Notes: generated by a model from the sequence alone, not told the origin. 11,654 bases of DNA from DAOTYH01 sp034435015 (GCA_034435015.1 DAOTYH010000079.1:1-11654), one strand, 5' to 3'; positions 1 to 6,754 are shown, counted from the stretch's first letter. Made by a program: numbers and translations.

Positions 1-15
1 CCAGTCTAGTTTCAT
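1..15 (-). CDS. Start of a leftward gene, truncated by the window edge
   Basis: Read on the minus strand, an ATG at 15-13 opens a frame MKLDW that runs out of the window. Only five codons are visible, so no product can be named. The case rests on what lies upstream: an AAGGAG ribosome-binding sequence at 34-29 (13 bases before the ATG, longer than usual) and, before that, a near-ideal leftward sigma-70-type promoter at 100-73. No other ATG, GTG or TTG lies between the AAGGAG and this ATG. It could still be a leader peptide or a chance ATG. Confidence 0.4.
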
Positions 16-72
16 GGTGTTGATGTTACTCCTTACGTTGGGGGTAAAAGAGGAGGTCAGCTCTGCCCAAAA

Positions 73-100
73 ATTATATTGGGGCCGGGTATAATGTCAA
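73..100 (-). promoter_or_regulatory. Strong leftward sigma-70-type promoter
   Basis: On the minus strand TTGACA (100-95) is followed after exactly 16 bases by TATAAT (78-73). Both hexamers are perfect consensus matches, which is rare by chance. Transcription would start near 66 and run left, through the AAGGAG at 34-29 to the ATG at 15. The -10 box lies inside an imperfect palindrome with 5-bp arms (CCCAA 66-70 and TTGGG 79-83), a possible operator. A TATAAT also sits on the plus strand at 90-95, overlapping the leftward -35 box, but no matching plus-strand -35 was found. Confidence 0.7.
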
Positions 101-329
101 CACAGGGGGGACACATGGGCTGTATAGGAATGCTTGCTTGCCCTTCCCATCGCAGTGTTCTCAATAAAAATGCGGCTCTGTGATAAAGTTGTGGAGATGA
201 AACCAACAACAAAATCACGGAGTGCTAATGGACAGTATAACACGGATTCGGGTGGCATATGCATTGAGGATACTGCGCCGCGTCAGTGAGGGAAGATAGG
301 AACAAGACCGTAGCAACCATCAAGCGATG
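101..329. other. Intergenic stretch without a recognisable gene
   Basis: Between the leftward promoter and the promoter of the DUF6391-like gene I find no convincing coding frame, RNA gene or repeat family. The longest small frame noticed (170-289 plus, 39 codons) has no ribosome-binding site and a composition unlike the neighbours. Bases 100-115 form a mirror repeat around six Gs. Its length suggests regulatory DNA of the divergent genes or decayed coding sequence. Confidence 0.5.
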
Positions 330-338
330 TGCTATAAT
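330..338 (+). promoter_or_regulatory. Extended -10 promoter for the DUF6391-like gene
   Basis: TGCTATAAT at 330-338 is a perfect extended -10 element (TGn followed by TATAAT). No good TTGACA-like box is found 16-18 bases upstream, which extended -10 promoters can tolerate. Transcription would begin near 345 and give a leader of about 35 bases before the ATG at 380. That leader contains a small CTGG/CCAG hairpin (365-377) directly before the start codon. Confidence 0.5.
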
Positions 339-379
339 CCTGTCAGTGCTGGGAAGATGCTGGGCTGGTTTATCCAGAA

Positions 380-925
380 ATGAGACAGGCAATGCAAGAA
401 AGACTGGGCTTCTTACAATCCATACTTGACCTTCCGTTCATCCGGCGTGTGCGGCGTAATCATGGCCTTGAGCATGCCACCATCCACCTGCTGGCACAAC
501 GTATCCCCCACCTGCGGGTAGTAGGACGCTCAGACGGGGGCGGATTCTGGCTGTATGGGAATATCCCCACCGAAGATGTGCGGGCCTGTGTATCCAGTGC
601 ACTGGAACGACTGCGCAAAGGTGAGCATCAGCTTGCCGTTCATCCCAACTGCGGGACTAACCTGCTGACCGTGGCCGTACTGGGCACGGTGGCCGTGCTG
701 GTCGCATTACTTGGCTCAGAACGGGAGCGGTTCGGCAAACTCCAACGCGCTCCCCTGATTGCGCTAGGGCTAGTTGGCGCCATGATTCTGGGACAGCCGC
801 TTGGTATCCGTCTCCAGCAGTACGTCACGACCTCAGGCGATCCTGCCGATCTGGAGATCGTTGCTGTCCGCCATGCCGACCAGGGCAACTTGATCATCCA
901 TCGGGTTGAAACCCGCTCGACCTAA
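380..925 (+). CDS. DUF6391-like membrane protein
   Basis: 181 residues of unknown biochemical function. The N-terminal soluble half has the conserved-looking block NHGLEHATIH (residues 27-36), a GRSDGGGFWLYG stretch (49-60) and HPNCGTN (88-94). These match my memory of the DUF6391 family found in cyanobacteria and Chloroflexota. The His, Glu and Cys residues in those blocks could bind a metal, but that is inference. Two hydrophobic segments (about 95-112 and 124-142) are probable membrane helices, followed by a short C-terminal tail. The ATG at 380 has no clear ribosome-binding site; a second in-frame ATG at 392 is an alternative start. The gene ends 25 bases before the kinase-like gene, so the two are likely co-transcribed from the promoter at 330-338. 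Confidence 0.75.
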   Translation: MRQAMQERLGFLQSILDLPFIRRVRRNHGLEHATIHLLAQRIPHLRVVGRSDGGGFWLYGNIPTEDVRACVSSALERLRKGEHQLAVHPNCGTNLLTVAVLGTVAVLVALLGSERERFGKLQRAPLIALGLVGAMILGQPLGIRLQQYVTTSGDPADLEIVAVRHADQGNLIIHRVETRST

Positions 926-950
926 TCAGTTGCAGGGACGAGCTAAAGAG

Positions 951-1583
951 ATGGCATTTGATCCCGGTCAGATTTCCCGCCTCGATCTTCCTTACAAAAA
1001 TCTGGTCTTGACCGGCTTCATAGGGGTTGGAAAAACTACCATTGGGCGGCAGATTGTCCGCCGGCTGGGCGTGGACTTTCTGGATGTGGATGAGGAGATC
1101 GAGCTACGGGAACTCATGAGCATCGCCAAAATCCGTGAGCTATATGGCGACTCACGCCTGCGGGCACTGGAGCACGACCTGTGCCGGGAGGCATCCCTTA
1201 TACGCCGTGCCGTGATCGTTGTCACCGGCGCGGCATTGCTGGATTTGCGCAATTTTGAGCTACTTACCGAGACCGGGCAGGTGGTGTGCCTGACCTGCGA
1301 GCTAGGGGAGATTCTGCGCCGTATGCACCTGCGCAGTGAACAGCATTACCGCGATAAGGCCATTCGTCATCGCCTGCTCAGCCGCCTGCGCCGCGAGCGT
1401 GCGATCATGGAAGACCGCCGGCTTGTAAAGCTCGATACCACTCACCTGTCCATCGAAGAGGAATGTGACCTACTTATCAAGTTCTGGCGCACCGGTAAAG
1501 CAGAAGAACCGCCTTTTCATTATGGCCCTGTACCGGGCATCAGGCCGCCTCTTAAGCCGCCGGTGGGCCTGTCCCAGCTTTAG
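951..1583 (+). CDS. Shikimate-kinase-like P-loop protein, altered substrate motif
   Basis: 210 residues of the shikimate kinase (AroK/AroL) fold. Visible family features are the Walker A loop GFIGVGKT (residues 22-29), the DVD acidic motif (45-47) that in true kinases contacts shikimate and Mg, and the LRALE arginine (R71) equivalent to the shikimate-binding Arg. The glycine triplet that normally binds shikimate is replaced by TGA (T92-G93-A94). The C-terminal LDTTHLSIEE block is typical of the family, but a proline-rich tail of about 30 residues (from 184) is extra. Real AroK proteins are about 170 residues. It may be a paralogue with another substrate or a weak kinase, so no symbol is given. 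The ATG at 951 was chosen because it avoids overlap with the upstream gene; a TTG at 906 would overlap it by 20 bases. Confidence 0.75.
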   Translation: MAFDPGQISRLDLPYKNLVLTGFIGVGKTTIGRQIVRRLGVDFLDVDEEIELRELMSIAKIRELYGDSRLRALEHDLCREASLIRRAVIVVTGAALLDLRNFELLTETGQVVCLTCELGEILRRMHLRSEQHYRDKAIRHRLLSRLRRERAIMEDRRLVKLDTTHLSIEEECDLLIKFWRTGKAEEPPFHYGPVPGIRPPLKPPVGLSQL

Positions 1584-1599
1584 GCCGCCTTTTCTCCAG

Positions 1600-1869
1600 C
1601 TAAACACCAATCCCTTTCACTGTCTTGATGTTGGGGAAGAACTGACGAACTGTTCCCTCGACCCAGCCGCGCAGTGTCGCCGGAGAGAGAGGACAGCCCA
1701 AGCAGGCTCCGCCTAGTTCGACGGTCAGGTTCTCGCCGTCAAACTCTACCAGCCTGACCCACCCCCCGTGATACTGCTCGATGTAGGCACTTAGAAACTC
1801 TATCAGCCCCTTCATACGAGCCTGCTCATCCTGACCTTCTTCTGGGACGTACTGAGGTAACTCGCTCAT
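1600..1869 (-). CDS. NifU C-terminal-domain Fe-S scaffold protein
   Basis: 89 residues made almost entirely of a NifU C-terminal domain, the part of Fe-S assembly proteins that carries a transient cluster on a CxxC pair. The pair is seen as GACLGCPLSPATL (C56 and C59), preceded by YHGGWVRLVEFDG (33-45) and followed by the usual helix ending in FFPNIKTV. In the cell it would hand Fe-S clusters to apo-proteins. The N-terminal NifU/IscU domain is absent, as is common for stand-alone Nfu proteins. The ATG at 1869 is preferred because the family homology starts shortly after it; an upstream ATG at 1953 would add 28 unlike residues and overlap the divergent promoter region. It converges with the kinase-like gene, only 16 bases apart. 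Confidence 0.85.
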   Translation of the reverse strand: MSELPQYVPEEGQDEQARMKGLIEFLSAYIEQYHGGWVRLVEFDGENLTVELGGACLGCPLSPATLRGWVEGTVRQFFPNIKTVKGIGV

Positions 1870-1925
1870 GGACTTAAACAACCCCTTTGTGTTCTTTTGG
1901 CTGTAGCTACCCGATCTCACCAGAG

Positions 1926-1931
1926 TATAAT
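1926..1931 (+). promoter_or_regulatory. Possible -10 box for the PIG-L cluster
   Basis: A perfect TATAAT lies 39 bases before the PIG-L start codon, in the 101-base region between the divergent NifU and PIG-L genes. No -35 hexamer with proper spacing was found: the nearest, TTGGCT at 1897-1902, would leave 23 bases. The call therefore rests on the -10 box and its location. Confidence 0.35.
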
Positions 1932-1960
1932 CAAAGGGCATTTGAGATCGCAAGCAATCC

Positions 1961-1967
1961 GGTGATC
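1961..1967 (+). promoter_or_regulatory. Ribosome-binding site fixing the PIG-L start
   Basis: GGTGATC matches the 3' part of the extended Shine-Dalgarno consensus AAGGAGGTGATC and sits three bases before the ATG at 1971, the register expected for that segment. It favours 1971 over the upstream in-frame ATG at 1887. Confidence 0.5.
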
Positions 1968-1970
1968 AAC

Positions 1971-2729
1971 ATGAAATCTATCCTGGTAATAGGCGCCCAT
2001 CCCGACGACGAGACTATGCTGACCGGCGGTACACTGGCCTTCCTCAGCAGTCAGGAAGTACAGGTTCATCTCTTGTGCGCCACCCGCGGGGAAGGCGGCG
2101 AAATGGGAGAGCCGCCCGTCTGTGAACGTCCGGAATTGGGGGCTGTCCGCGAGCAGGAACTGCGGTGTGCTGGTCAGGCGCTTGGCCTCGCGAGCATTCA
2201 ATTTTTAGGCTACGTTGACCCGCCGGCAGGGCCGGATGATCAGCTATATCCCTTCGAGGCTGATTTCGACACGCTGAAGAGAGAGATACAGGCCGCCATT
2301 CAGCACGTGGGGGCTGAGGTAGTCCTATCTCACGGCAGTGACGGAGAATATGGTCATCCCGCTCACCAGCTAGTCCATCGAGCTGTCAGGGCGGCAGTTG
2401 AGGATATGGGCAACTCAGTTTACTTCTATTCTTTTGCGGCGCGAGTACCCAACATTGAGGATCGCATTTGGAACAAGCATGATGTTGCTCACCTAGCGCT
2501 CGATATACGTCCATGGCTGGATGCAAAGGAAGCGGCGGCACTCTGTCACGTCACCCAGCACGGCATGTTCAAGCGGCGGCATCCGGACAAAGCAATCCGC
2601 GACGTATTGCGCCCTATCGAGTCGTTTCATCGCCATCTGCCTGCTGTATCCGAAATCCCGCCTCACGATCCATTCGCTGACCTTTTGCAGGCGGCAGGGG
2701 CATGGACGCCTCTGCGAACGGGAGAGTAG
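1971..2729 (+). CDS. PIG-L/LmbE family zinc-dependent deacetylase
   Basis: 252 residues of the PIG-L (LmbE) fold, zinc hydrolases that remove acetyl groups from N-acetylglucosamine-type substrates such as those of mycothiol and bacillithiol synthesis or GPI-like glycans. The N-terminal signature AHPDDE (residues 9-14) supplies zinc ligands H10 and D13 and the catalytic D12. The second site GHPAHQLVH (128-136) supplies H132, so the full catalytic set is present. R60 and E63 lie in the usual substrate-side helix. There is no signal peptide, so it acts in the cytoplasm. It is the first gene of a tight rightward cluster, 3 bases ahead of a secreted M23 peptidase. Substrate is not deducible: a thiol-biosynthesis enzyme or a glycan deacetylase both fit, and the neighbours favour an envelope glycan. 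Confidence 0.88.
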   Translation: MKSILVIGAHPDDETMLTGGTLAFLSSQEVQVHLLCATRGEGGEMGEPPVCERPELGAVREQELRCAGQALGLASIQFLGYVDPPAGPDDQLYPFEADFDTLKREIQAAIQHVGAEVVLSHGSDGEYGHPAHQLVHRAVRAAVEDMGNSVYFYSFAARVPNIEDRIWNKHDVAHLALDIRPWLDAKEAAALCHVTQHGMFKRRHPDKAIRDVLRPIESFHRHLPAVSEIPPHDPFADLLQAAGAWTPLRTGE

Positions 2730-2732
2730 CCA

Positions 2733-3467
2733 GTGGCAGTGCGCTCGCCGGCCCTCCTGCGAATCATGGCGGCTGTAGTTCTCCTCAGCCTGACAGCCTA
2801 CATACCACCCACTGTGCAGGCGGCATCCGTTGCACAGACCCCCCCGCCTTGGCCGGCTGTCCCGCCTTTTCGGCTTCCTTTTGACAGCCCGCCGGGTCCC
2901 GGAACATGGTATGTAATTCAGTTTTTTGGCAACACGCAGGGCGCTTATATCTGGCGGGAACGCTGGTATGATCGAGGACAGGGACTTCACTTTGGCGTGG
3001 ATTTTGCCGCCTCATGTGGTACGCCAGTAGTTGCCATCGGCGATGGTGAAGTTGCTAAGATTGATGCCCGCCAGCACGGATCAGGGCCGCACAACCTGCT
3101 GATCTGGCATCCTGAGGGCTTTGTCTCGCTGTACGGGCACCTGCTTGAGACCCCTGTTGCCTACATTGGCCAGCCGGTTCGTGCAGGGCAGGTGATCGGC
3201 TACAGCGGTGATCCTGACCTGAACTGTGTCTCCCGTCCGCACCTCCATCTAGAGATTCGTGACGCAACATACGGCTACGCTTATAATCCTGTCCTCCTGA
3301 TTGATGCTGACTGGGATAGTCTGGCCCTGTTCGGGCCGTTGGGAGGCTTTGAACGGGACTTGGACAACCCCCGCCGCTGGATGACCCCCACTGATCAACC
3401 TATCGTTGACTTTGGTGGTGAAATACTCAACGACTATGCCCATCCTTGGCCGCCGGACTGGTACTAG
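2733..3467 (+). CDS. Secreted M23 family metallopeptidase
   Basis: 244 residues with an N-terminal signal peptide (hydrophobic residues 11-24, likely cleavage after VQA at 28-30), then a proline-rich stretch and one M23 (LytM/lysostaphin-like) domain. These zinc endopeptidases cut peptidoglycan cross-bridges. Catalytic residues are visible: HFGVD (H86, D90), YGH (H136) and HLHLE (H170, H172). No LysM or other wall-binding domain is seen. The C-terminal 60 residues are outside the core domain. The GTG start at 2733 is favoured by GGGAG at 2720-2724 and lies 3 bases after the PIG-L stop; an ATG at 2766 would leave a shorter but workable signal peptide. All active residues are intact, so an enzyme rather than a regulatory dead homologue is likely. 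Confidence 0.88.
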   Translation: MAVRSPALLRIMAAVVLLSLTAYIPPTVQAASVAQTPPPWPAVPPFRLPFDSPPGPGTWYVIQFFGNTQGAYIWRERWYDRGQGLHFGVDFAASCGTPVVAIGDGEVAKIDARQHGSGPHNLLIWHPEGFVSLYGHLLETPVAYIGQPVRAGQVIGYSGDPDLNCVSRPHLHLEIRDATYGYAYNPVLLIDADWDSLALFGPLGGFERDLDNPRRWMTPTDQPIVDFGGEILNDYAHPWPPDWY

Positions 3468-3469
3468 CT

Positions 3470-4567
3470 ATGCGTTCCCTGGTCCACCTTGCTGTTCTGA
3501 TACCCCTTGCCTCTCTTGTAGCCTGCCTGCCTGCCGCTTCTGCTGTCACACCGCTCCCCTCTCCAACACCTCCGCCTATTCCAACACGCATCCGCTCTAC
3601 CAATACACCGCTACCTGATCCCAGCCCCACCCCTTCCGAACCAGCGATGATCCGCCTGACTGAACCGGGTTGCTGTGTTCAGCCGTTCTGGTCACCGGAC
3701 GGGCAGGAGGTACGTTTCATTGACCGGCCTGAGCCGACCGCCCCGACCGGTATCTATGGAGTGAGTGTTGAAGGGGGAACGGTTCATTTGGTCAGTGAGA
3801 GGATAGGGTTGCCCAGCCCTGATGGCCGCTACCTTGCCTATCTCGATGAGCAGGGTGAAACCGTTGTGGAAGACACCGTATATAACCAACACTGGACAAT
3901 CCCTAACGGCGGGCGGCGGGTGTTCTTTTCTCCAAATAGTGTCCGTCTAGCTTGGGCCGCGATCTTTGACACCGGCAGTTTTGACCGGCAACGGGTAGTG
4001 GTTAGCATCTCCGATGTAGATGGAAGCAACGCACGCGAGGTGATCACCATCTATGGCGGAGGAATCACAGGCTGGCTGGACGATGAACACCTGCTTCTGG
4101 CTGGCAGAGACGCGCCAGATGATGAGGCGGCCCTTTTCAGCCTTGCTATTCTAGATGGTTCAAGACATGTTTTGGTTCGCAACCAGAATGTCCGCTCAGC
4201 CAGCATTGCGCCGGGCGGTGAATGGATTCTCTACACCATCACCCTTGACACCGAGCAGCCAGAAAATAACGGCCTGTGGGTCATCCGCGCAGACGGGGGA
4301 TGGCACTACAGGCTGGAGGTCGTTGGCAGTGCCCGCTGGCGTGACGGCTCTCATTTGTTAGTCATCCCCATGGAGCTTAATACACCCAGCCATCGCATCT
4401 GGCAATTTGATGCTGAGACAGGTCAAGCCATGCCGCTGACCGATCCCCAGCATCTGTCCTTCCGTGTGCAGGCTGGAGATTGGAGTGTCTCCCCGACGGG
4501 CGAGTTCGTTGTATTTGTTAACGCTGTAGATCAGGCGCTATGGTTAATCACCCTCCCGCCTCTGTAG
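3470..4567 (+). CDS. Lipoprotein with TolB-like beta-propeller
   Basis: 365 residues. A signal peptide ends in the lipobox LVAC (residues 16-19), so the mature protein is lipid-anchored outside the membrane at C19. A Pro/Thr/Ser-rich linker (about 27-58) follows, typical of exported Chloroflexota lipoproteins. The rest holds PD40/TolB-type propeller blades, seen as FWSPDGQEVRFI (73-84), PSPDGRYLAYLD (115-126), FFSPNSVRLAW (152-162), IAPGGEWILYT (246-256) and VSPTGEFVVFV (340-350). Such domains usually bind proteins or glycans; no catalytic site is visible. The ATG at 3470 lies 2 bases after the M23 stop and begins right at the signal peptide; an alternative at 3446 would overlap the peptidase gene. 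Close coupling to the M23 gene suggests a shared role at the cell surface. Confidence 0.82.
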   Translation: MRSLVHLAVLIPLASLVACLPAASAVTPLPSPTPPPIPTRIRSTNTPLPDPSPTPSEPAMIRLTEPGCCVQPFWSPDGQEVRFIDRPEPTAPTGIYGVSVEGGTVHLVSERIGLPSPDGRYLAYLDEQGETVVEDTVYNQHWTIPNGGRRVFFSPNSVRLAWAAIFDTGSFDRQRVVVSISDVDGSNAREVITIYGGGITGWLDDEHLLLAGRDAPDDEAALFSLAILDGSRHVLVRNQNVRSASIAPGGEWILYTITLDTEQPENNGLWVIRADGGWHYRLEVVGSARWRDGSHLLVIPMELNTPSHRIWQFDAETGQAMPLTDPQHLSFRVQAGDWSVSPTGEFVVFVNAVDQALWLITLPPL

Positions 4568-4606
4568 AGAGGTCTCAAATACTGCGATTTTCTTGCGAGG
4601 TTTGCT

Positions 4607-5737
4607 TTGGCCACTCAACGTTCTGACACTACGCCCCTGCGGGTCATGATGATCTCCAAAGCGTGCCTAGTCGGGACTTACCAGCGTAAGCTGGAGGAGA
4701 TCGCCGCCTGCCCGGATATTGATCTAACACTGGTCGTGCCCCCTGCATGGAAGGACACACGCGGCCTCCTGTCCTTAGAGAGAGCACATACCCAGGGCTA
4801 CCGCCTGCTTGTTGAGCCTGTCTGGTTCAATGGCCATTTCCACCTGCACTTCTACCCGCGCCTCAGACACTGCATTGACAGCGTGAGACCCCACATTGTC
4901 CATATTGACGAAGAGCCGTACAACTTCGCTACTTACCATGCCCTGCGGCTGACCCGCCGCGCAGGAGCTAAGGCTCTTTTCTTTTCATGGCAGAACTTGC
5001 TCAGACGCTATCCTTTTCCCTTTGCCCAGATGGAACACTGGGTCTTGCAGAATGTTCAATACGGGATTGTCGGGAATCAGGAGGCGGCAGACGTCTGGCG
5101 CCAGAAGGGATATCGCGGGCCGTTGGCCGTGATTCCTCAATTCGGGGTAGACCCTGTTCTCTTCTCTCCGCCTGCTCAGCCCCAGCCTGCCTCACACTTC
5201 CGAATCGGCTACGTCGGCAGGCTGGTGCCGGAAAAAGGGCTTGATCTGCTGATACGCGCCGTGGCCCGTCTGCCGGGCAAATGGCATCTGCACTTCATCG
5301 GCGACGGCCCGGAGCGTGAAGCACTACGCGAGCTGGCTGGCCTGTACAATATTGGTGGTAGCGTCAGTTTTGACGGCCCTGTTCCCTCAACTGAGATGCC
5401 CTCCCGCTACCGCCAGCTTGACGTTCTCGTCCTGCCCTCGCGTACCAGACCCAACTGGAAGGAACAGTTTGGGCGTGTGCTGATTGAGGCAATGGCCTGC
5501 GGAGTGCCAGTCGTTGGGTCAAACTCCGGGGCGATCCCGGAGGTCATCGGAGACGCCGGCCTGATCTTCCCTGAGGATGATCTCGATGCGCTTGTAGCAC
5601 GCCTGCAATCGCTGATGCAGTACCCAGCTCTGCGCCGTCAGCTTGCCGAAAGTGGCCGTCAGCGTGTGCTGTCCCGATTCACTCAGGCTCAGGTCGCCGC
5701 CCAGACCGTCGCCGTTTATCGTGAGATGGCTGGGTGA
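4607..5737 (+). CDS. GT4-type glycosyltransferase
   Basis: 376 residues of the GT-B fold, family 4. The C-terminal nucleotide-sugar domain shows IGYVGRLVPEKGLDLL (200-215), FIGDGPE (230-236), a VSFDG strand (253-257), and the EX7E motif (E286 to E294 in EQFGRVLIEAMACG), followed by VVGSNSGAIPEV (302-313). These bind the nucleotide-sugar donor. The N-terminal acceptor domain begins LRVMMISKACLVGTY. It would transfer a sugar to a glycan or lipid acceptor in the cytoplasm; donor and acceptor cannot be told. The TTG start at 4607 is supported by GCGAGG at 4595-4600; the first ATG (4646) would remove the first beta strand's lead-in. It trails the lipoprotein gene by 39 bases and looks like the last gene of the cluster. 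Confidence 0.85.
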   Translation: MATQRSDTTPLRVMMISKACLVGTYQRKLEEIAACPDIDLTLVVPPAWKDTRGLLSLERAHTQGYRLLVEPVWFNGHFHLHFYPRLRHCIDSVRPHIVHIDEEPYNFATYHALRLTRRAGAKALFFSWQNLLRRYPFPFAQMEHWVLQNVQYGIVGNQEAADVWRQKGYRGPLAVIPQFGVDPVLFSPPAQPQPASHFRIGYVGRLVPEKGLDLLIRAVARLPGKWHLHFIGDGPEREALRELAGLYNIGGSVSFDGPVPSTEMPSRYRQLDVLVLPSRTRPNWKEQFGRVLIEAMACGVPVVGSNSGAIPEVIGDAGLIFPEDDLDALVARLQSLMQYPALRRQLAESGRQRVLSRFTQAQVAAQTVAVYREMAG

Positions 5738-5829
5738 GGCCGCAAATACGTTTCTAACGTACCTCTGATAGAATAACCCACTAAGAAGCGAGACAATCGG
5801 AGCAAGTGAGCAGGTGGCTGCGGTCCAGA

Positions 5830-5858
5830 TTGCACAGGCGTTCAGCCTACACTATCAT
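5830..5858 (+). promoter_or_regulatory. Possible promoter of the FkbM-type gene
   Basis: TTGCAC (5830-5835) and TATCAT (5853-5858) are separated by exactly 17 bases. The -10 box matches consensus at 5 of 6 positions, the -35 only at 3 of 6. Transcription would start near 5865, at the left arm of the hairpin 5861-5897. It lies in the 180-base gap between the glycosyltransferase and the methyltransferase. Confidence 0.35.
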
Positions 5859-5860
5859 GT

Positions 5861-5897
5861 CGGGGAGGTGTCTTTTAAAAGGGAGCCTCCCTCCCCG
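5861..5897 (+). promoter_or_regulatory. Leader hairpin ahead of the FkbM-type gene
   Basis: CGGGGAGG (5861-5868) pairs perfectly with CCTCCCCG (5890-5897), an 8-bp GC-rich stem. The 21-base loop contains its own 10-base palindrome CTTTTAAAAG (5872-5881). There is no T-tract after the right arm, so it is not a standard intrinsic terminator. It ends 6 bases before an AAGGAG ribosome-binding site at 5904-5909, so it could affect mRNA stability or translation. A protein-binding operator or a factor-assisted end of the upstream transcript are alternatives. Confidence 0.5.
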
Positions 5898-5917
5898 CAA
5901 ATTAAGGAGAGCATCTA

Positions 5918-6754
5918 GTGACCGCTGAGAGCCGGCTTATGGGGCAAATAAGTTATTTCCCGGCCCGCTGGCGGCGTAAGTTCGCCAAGTTGATCCAGAA
6001 GATACGCCTTTTCCCAGTGACACGATACCTAGAGCGCCAGCCGCCGGGGAAGCATGGCCAAGTGCGATTGTTGGGTAAACGGTTCGAATACGTTGACGGT
6101 CGCTCGCTGGCAACAATGTATGGGGAGCTGTTTATTGACGGGGTCAATGATTTCTGCAATGATGATCCCAGACCCTACATCTTAGACTGTGGTGCAAACA
6201 TTGGCGTAAGCGTATTACGCTATAAGCATCTATTTCCACAAGCGCAGATCGTCGCCTTCGAGCCGGATAAGGAGCTCTGTAGCGTCTTGCGCCATAACCT
6301 GCAAGCCAATCACGCTGGGGACGTTGAGGTGGTCGAGGCGGCAGTCTGGACACAAGATACAACCATAGCATTTGCCAGTGGCTTGGTAGAAGCAGGTCAC
6401 ATTTGTACTGCCGAGGAGGAAAAAGGCGACACTGTTGAGGTAAGGGCTGTGCGCCTGGCAAATTACTTGAACCGTAAGATAGACTTTCTGAAACTAGACA
6501 TCGAAGGTGCCGAGCTGGAGGTGTTGCGTGATTGTGCTGATCGGCTAGGCTGGGTTGATAAGGCTGTTATCGAAGTCCATCACCTAATTGATCGGCCTGA
6601 TGTTTTGGCTGAGATACTCACCATCCTGCATGGTGCTGGCTATAAAGTGAGCATCGGCTCAGCCAAATGGGGGCTTAATTTAACCAAACCCTACCAACAG
6701 CTGCCAGCCCATTATCGCTTTCACCAATGGCCTATCTTATATGCATGGCACTAG
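5918..6754 (+). CDS. FkbM family SAM-dependent methyltransferase
   Basis: 278 residues of a class I methyltransferase of the FkbM type, which O-methylates sugars or polyketide-like hydroxyls using S-adenosylmethionine. The SAM-binding loop is DCGANIG (residues 90-96), followed by the acidic FEPD (114-117) at the end of strand 2. The family hallmark KLDIEGAE is at 192-199, and VIEVHH at 217-222. The first 60 residues are basic and not part of the catalytic core. The GTG at 5918 was chosen because AAGGAG lies 8 bases upstream; an ATG at 5939 is possible. It follows a glycosyltransferase, so glycan methylation is a reasonable inference. By eye its base composition is less GC-rich than ClpC or the glycosyltransferase, which may hint at transfer. 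It lies 77 bases ahead of clpC. Confidence 0.85.
   Translation: MTAESRLMGQISYFPARWRRKFAKLIQKIRLFPVTRYLERQPPGKHGQVRLLGKRFEYVDGRSLATMYGELFIDGVNDFCNDDPRPYILDCGANIGVSVLRYKHLFPQAQIVAFEPDKELCSVLRHNLQANHAGDVEVVEAAVWTQDTTIAFASGLVEAGHICTAEEEKGDTVEVRAVRLANYLNRKIDFLKLDIEGAELEVLRDCADRLGWVDKAVIEVHHLIDRPDVLAEILTILHGAGYKVSIGSAKWGLNLTKPYQQLPAHYRFHQWPILYAWH

Noticed and set aside
90..95. Plus-strand TATAAT as a rightward promoter
   Set aside because: No -35 box at 16-18 bases upstream, and the nearest rightward gene has a better extended -10 at 330-338; it is more likely a by-product of the leftward promoter's palindrome.
170..289. Small plus-strand frame of 39 codons in the left intergenic region
   Set aside because: No ribosome-binding site, no recognisable motif, and amino-acid content unlike the neighbouring genes.
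1542..1590. Direct repeat AGGCCGCCT (1542-1550 and 1582-1590) near the end of the kinase-like gene
   Set aside because: Only nine bases, GC-rich and within or beside coding sequence; chance or codon reuse explains it.
2493..2990. Minus-strand open frame of 165 codons across the PIG-L/M23 junction
   Set aside because: Antisense to two well-supported genes, with no motif or ribosome-binding site.
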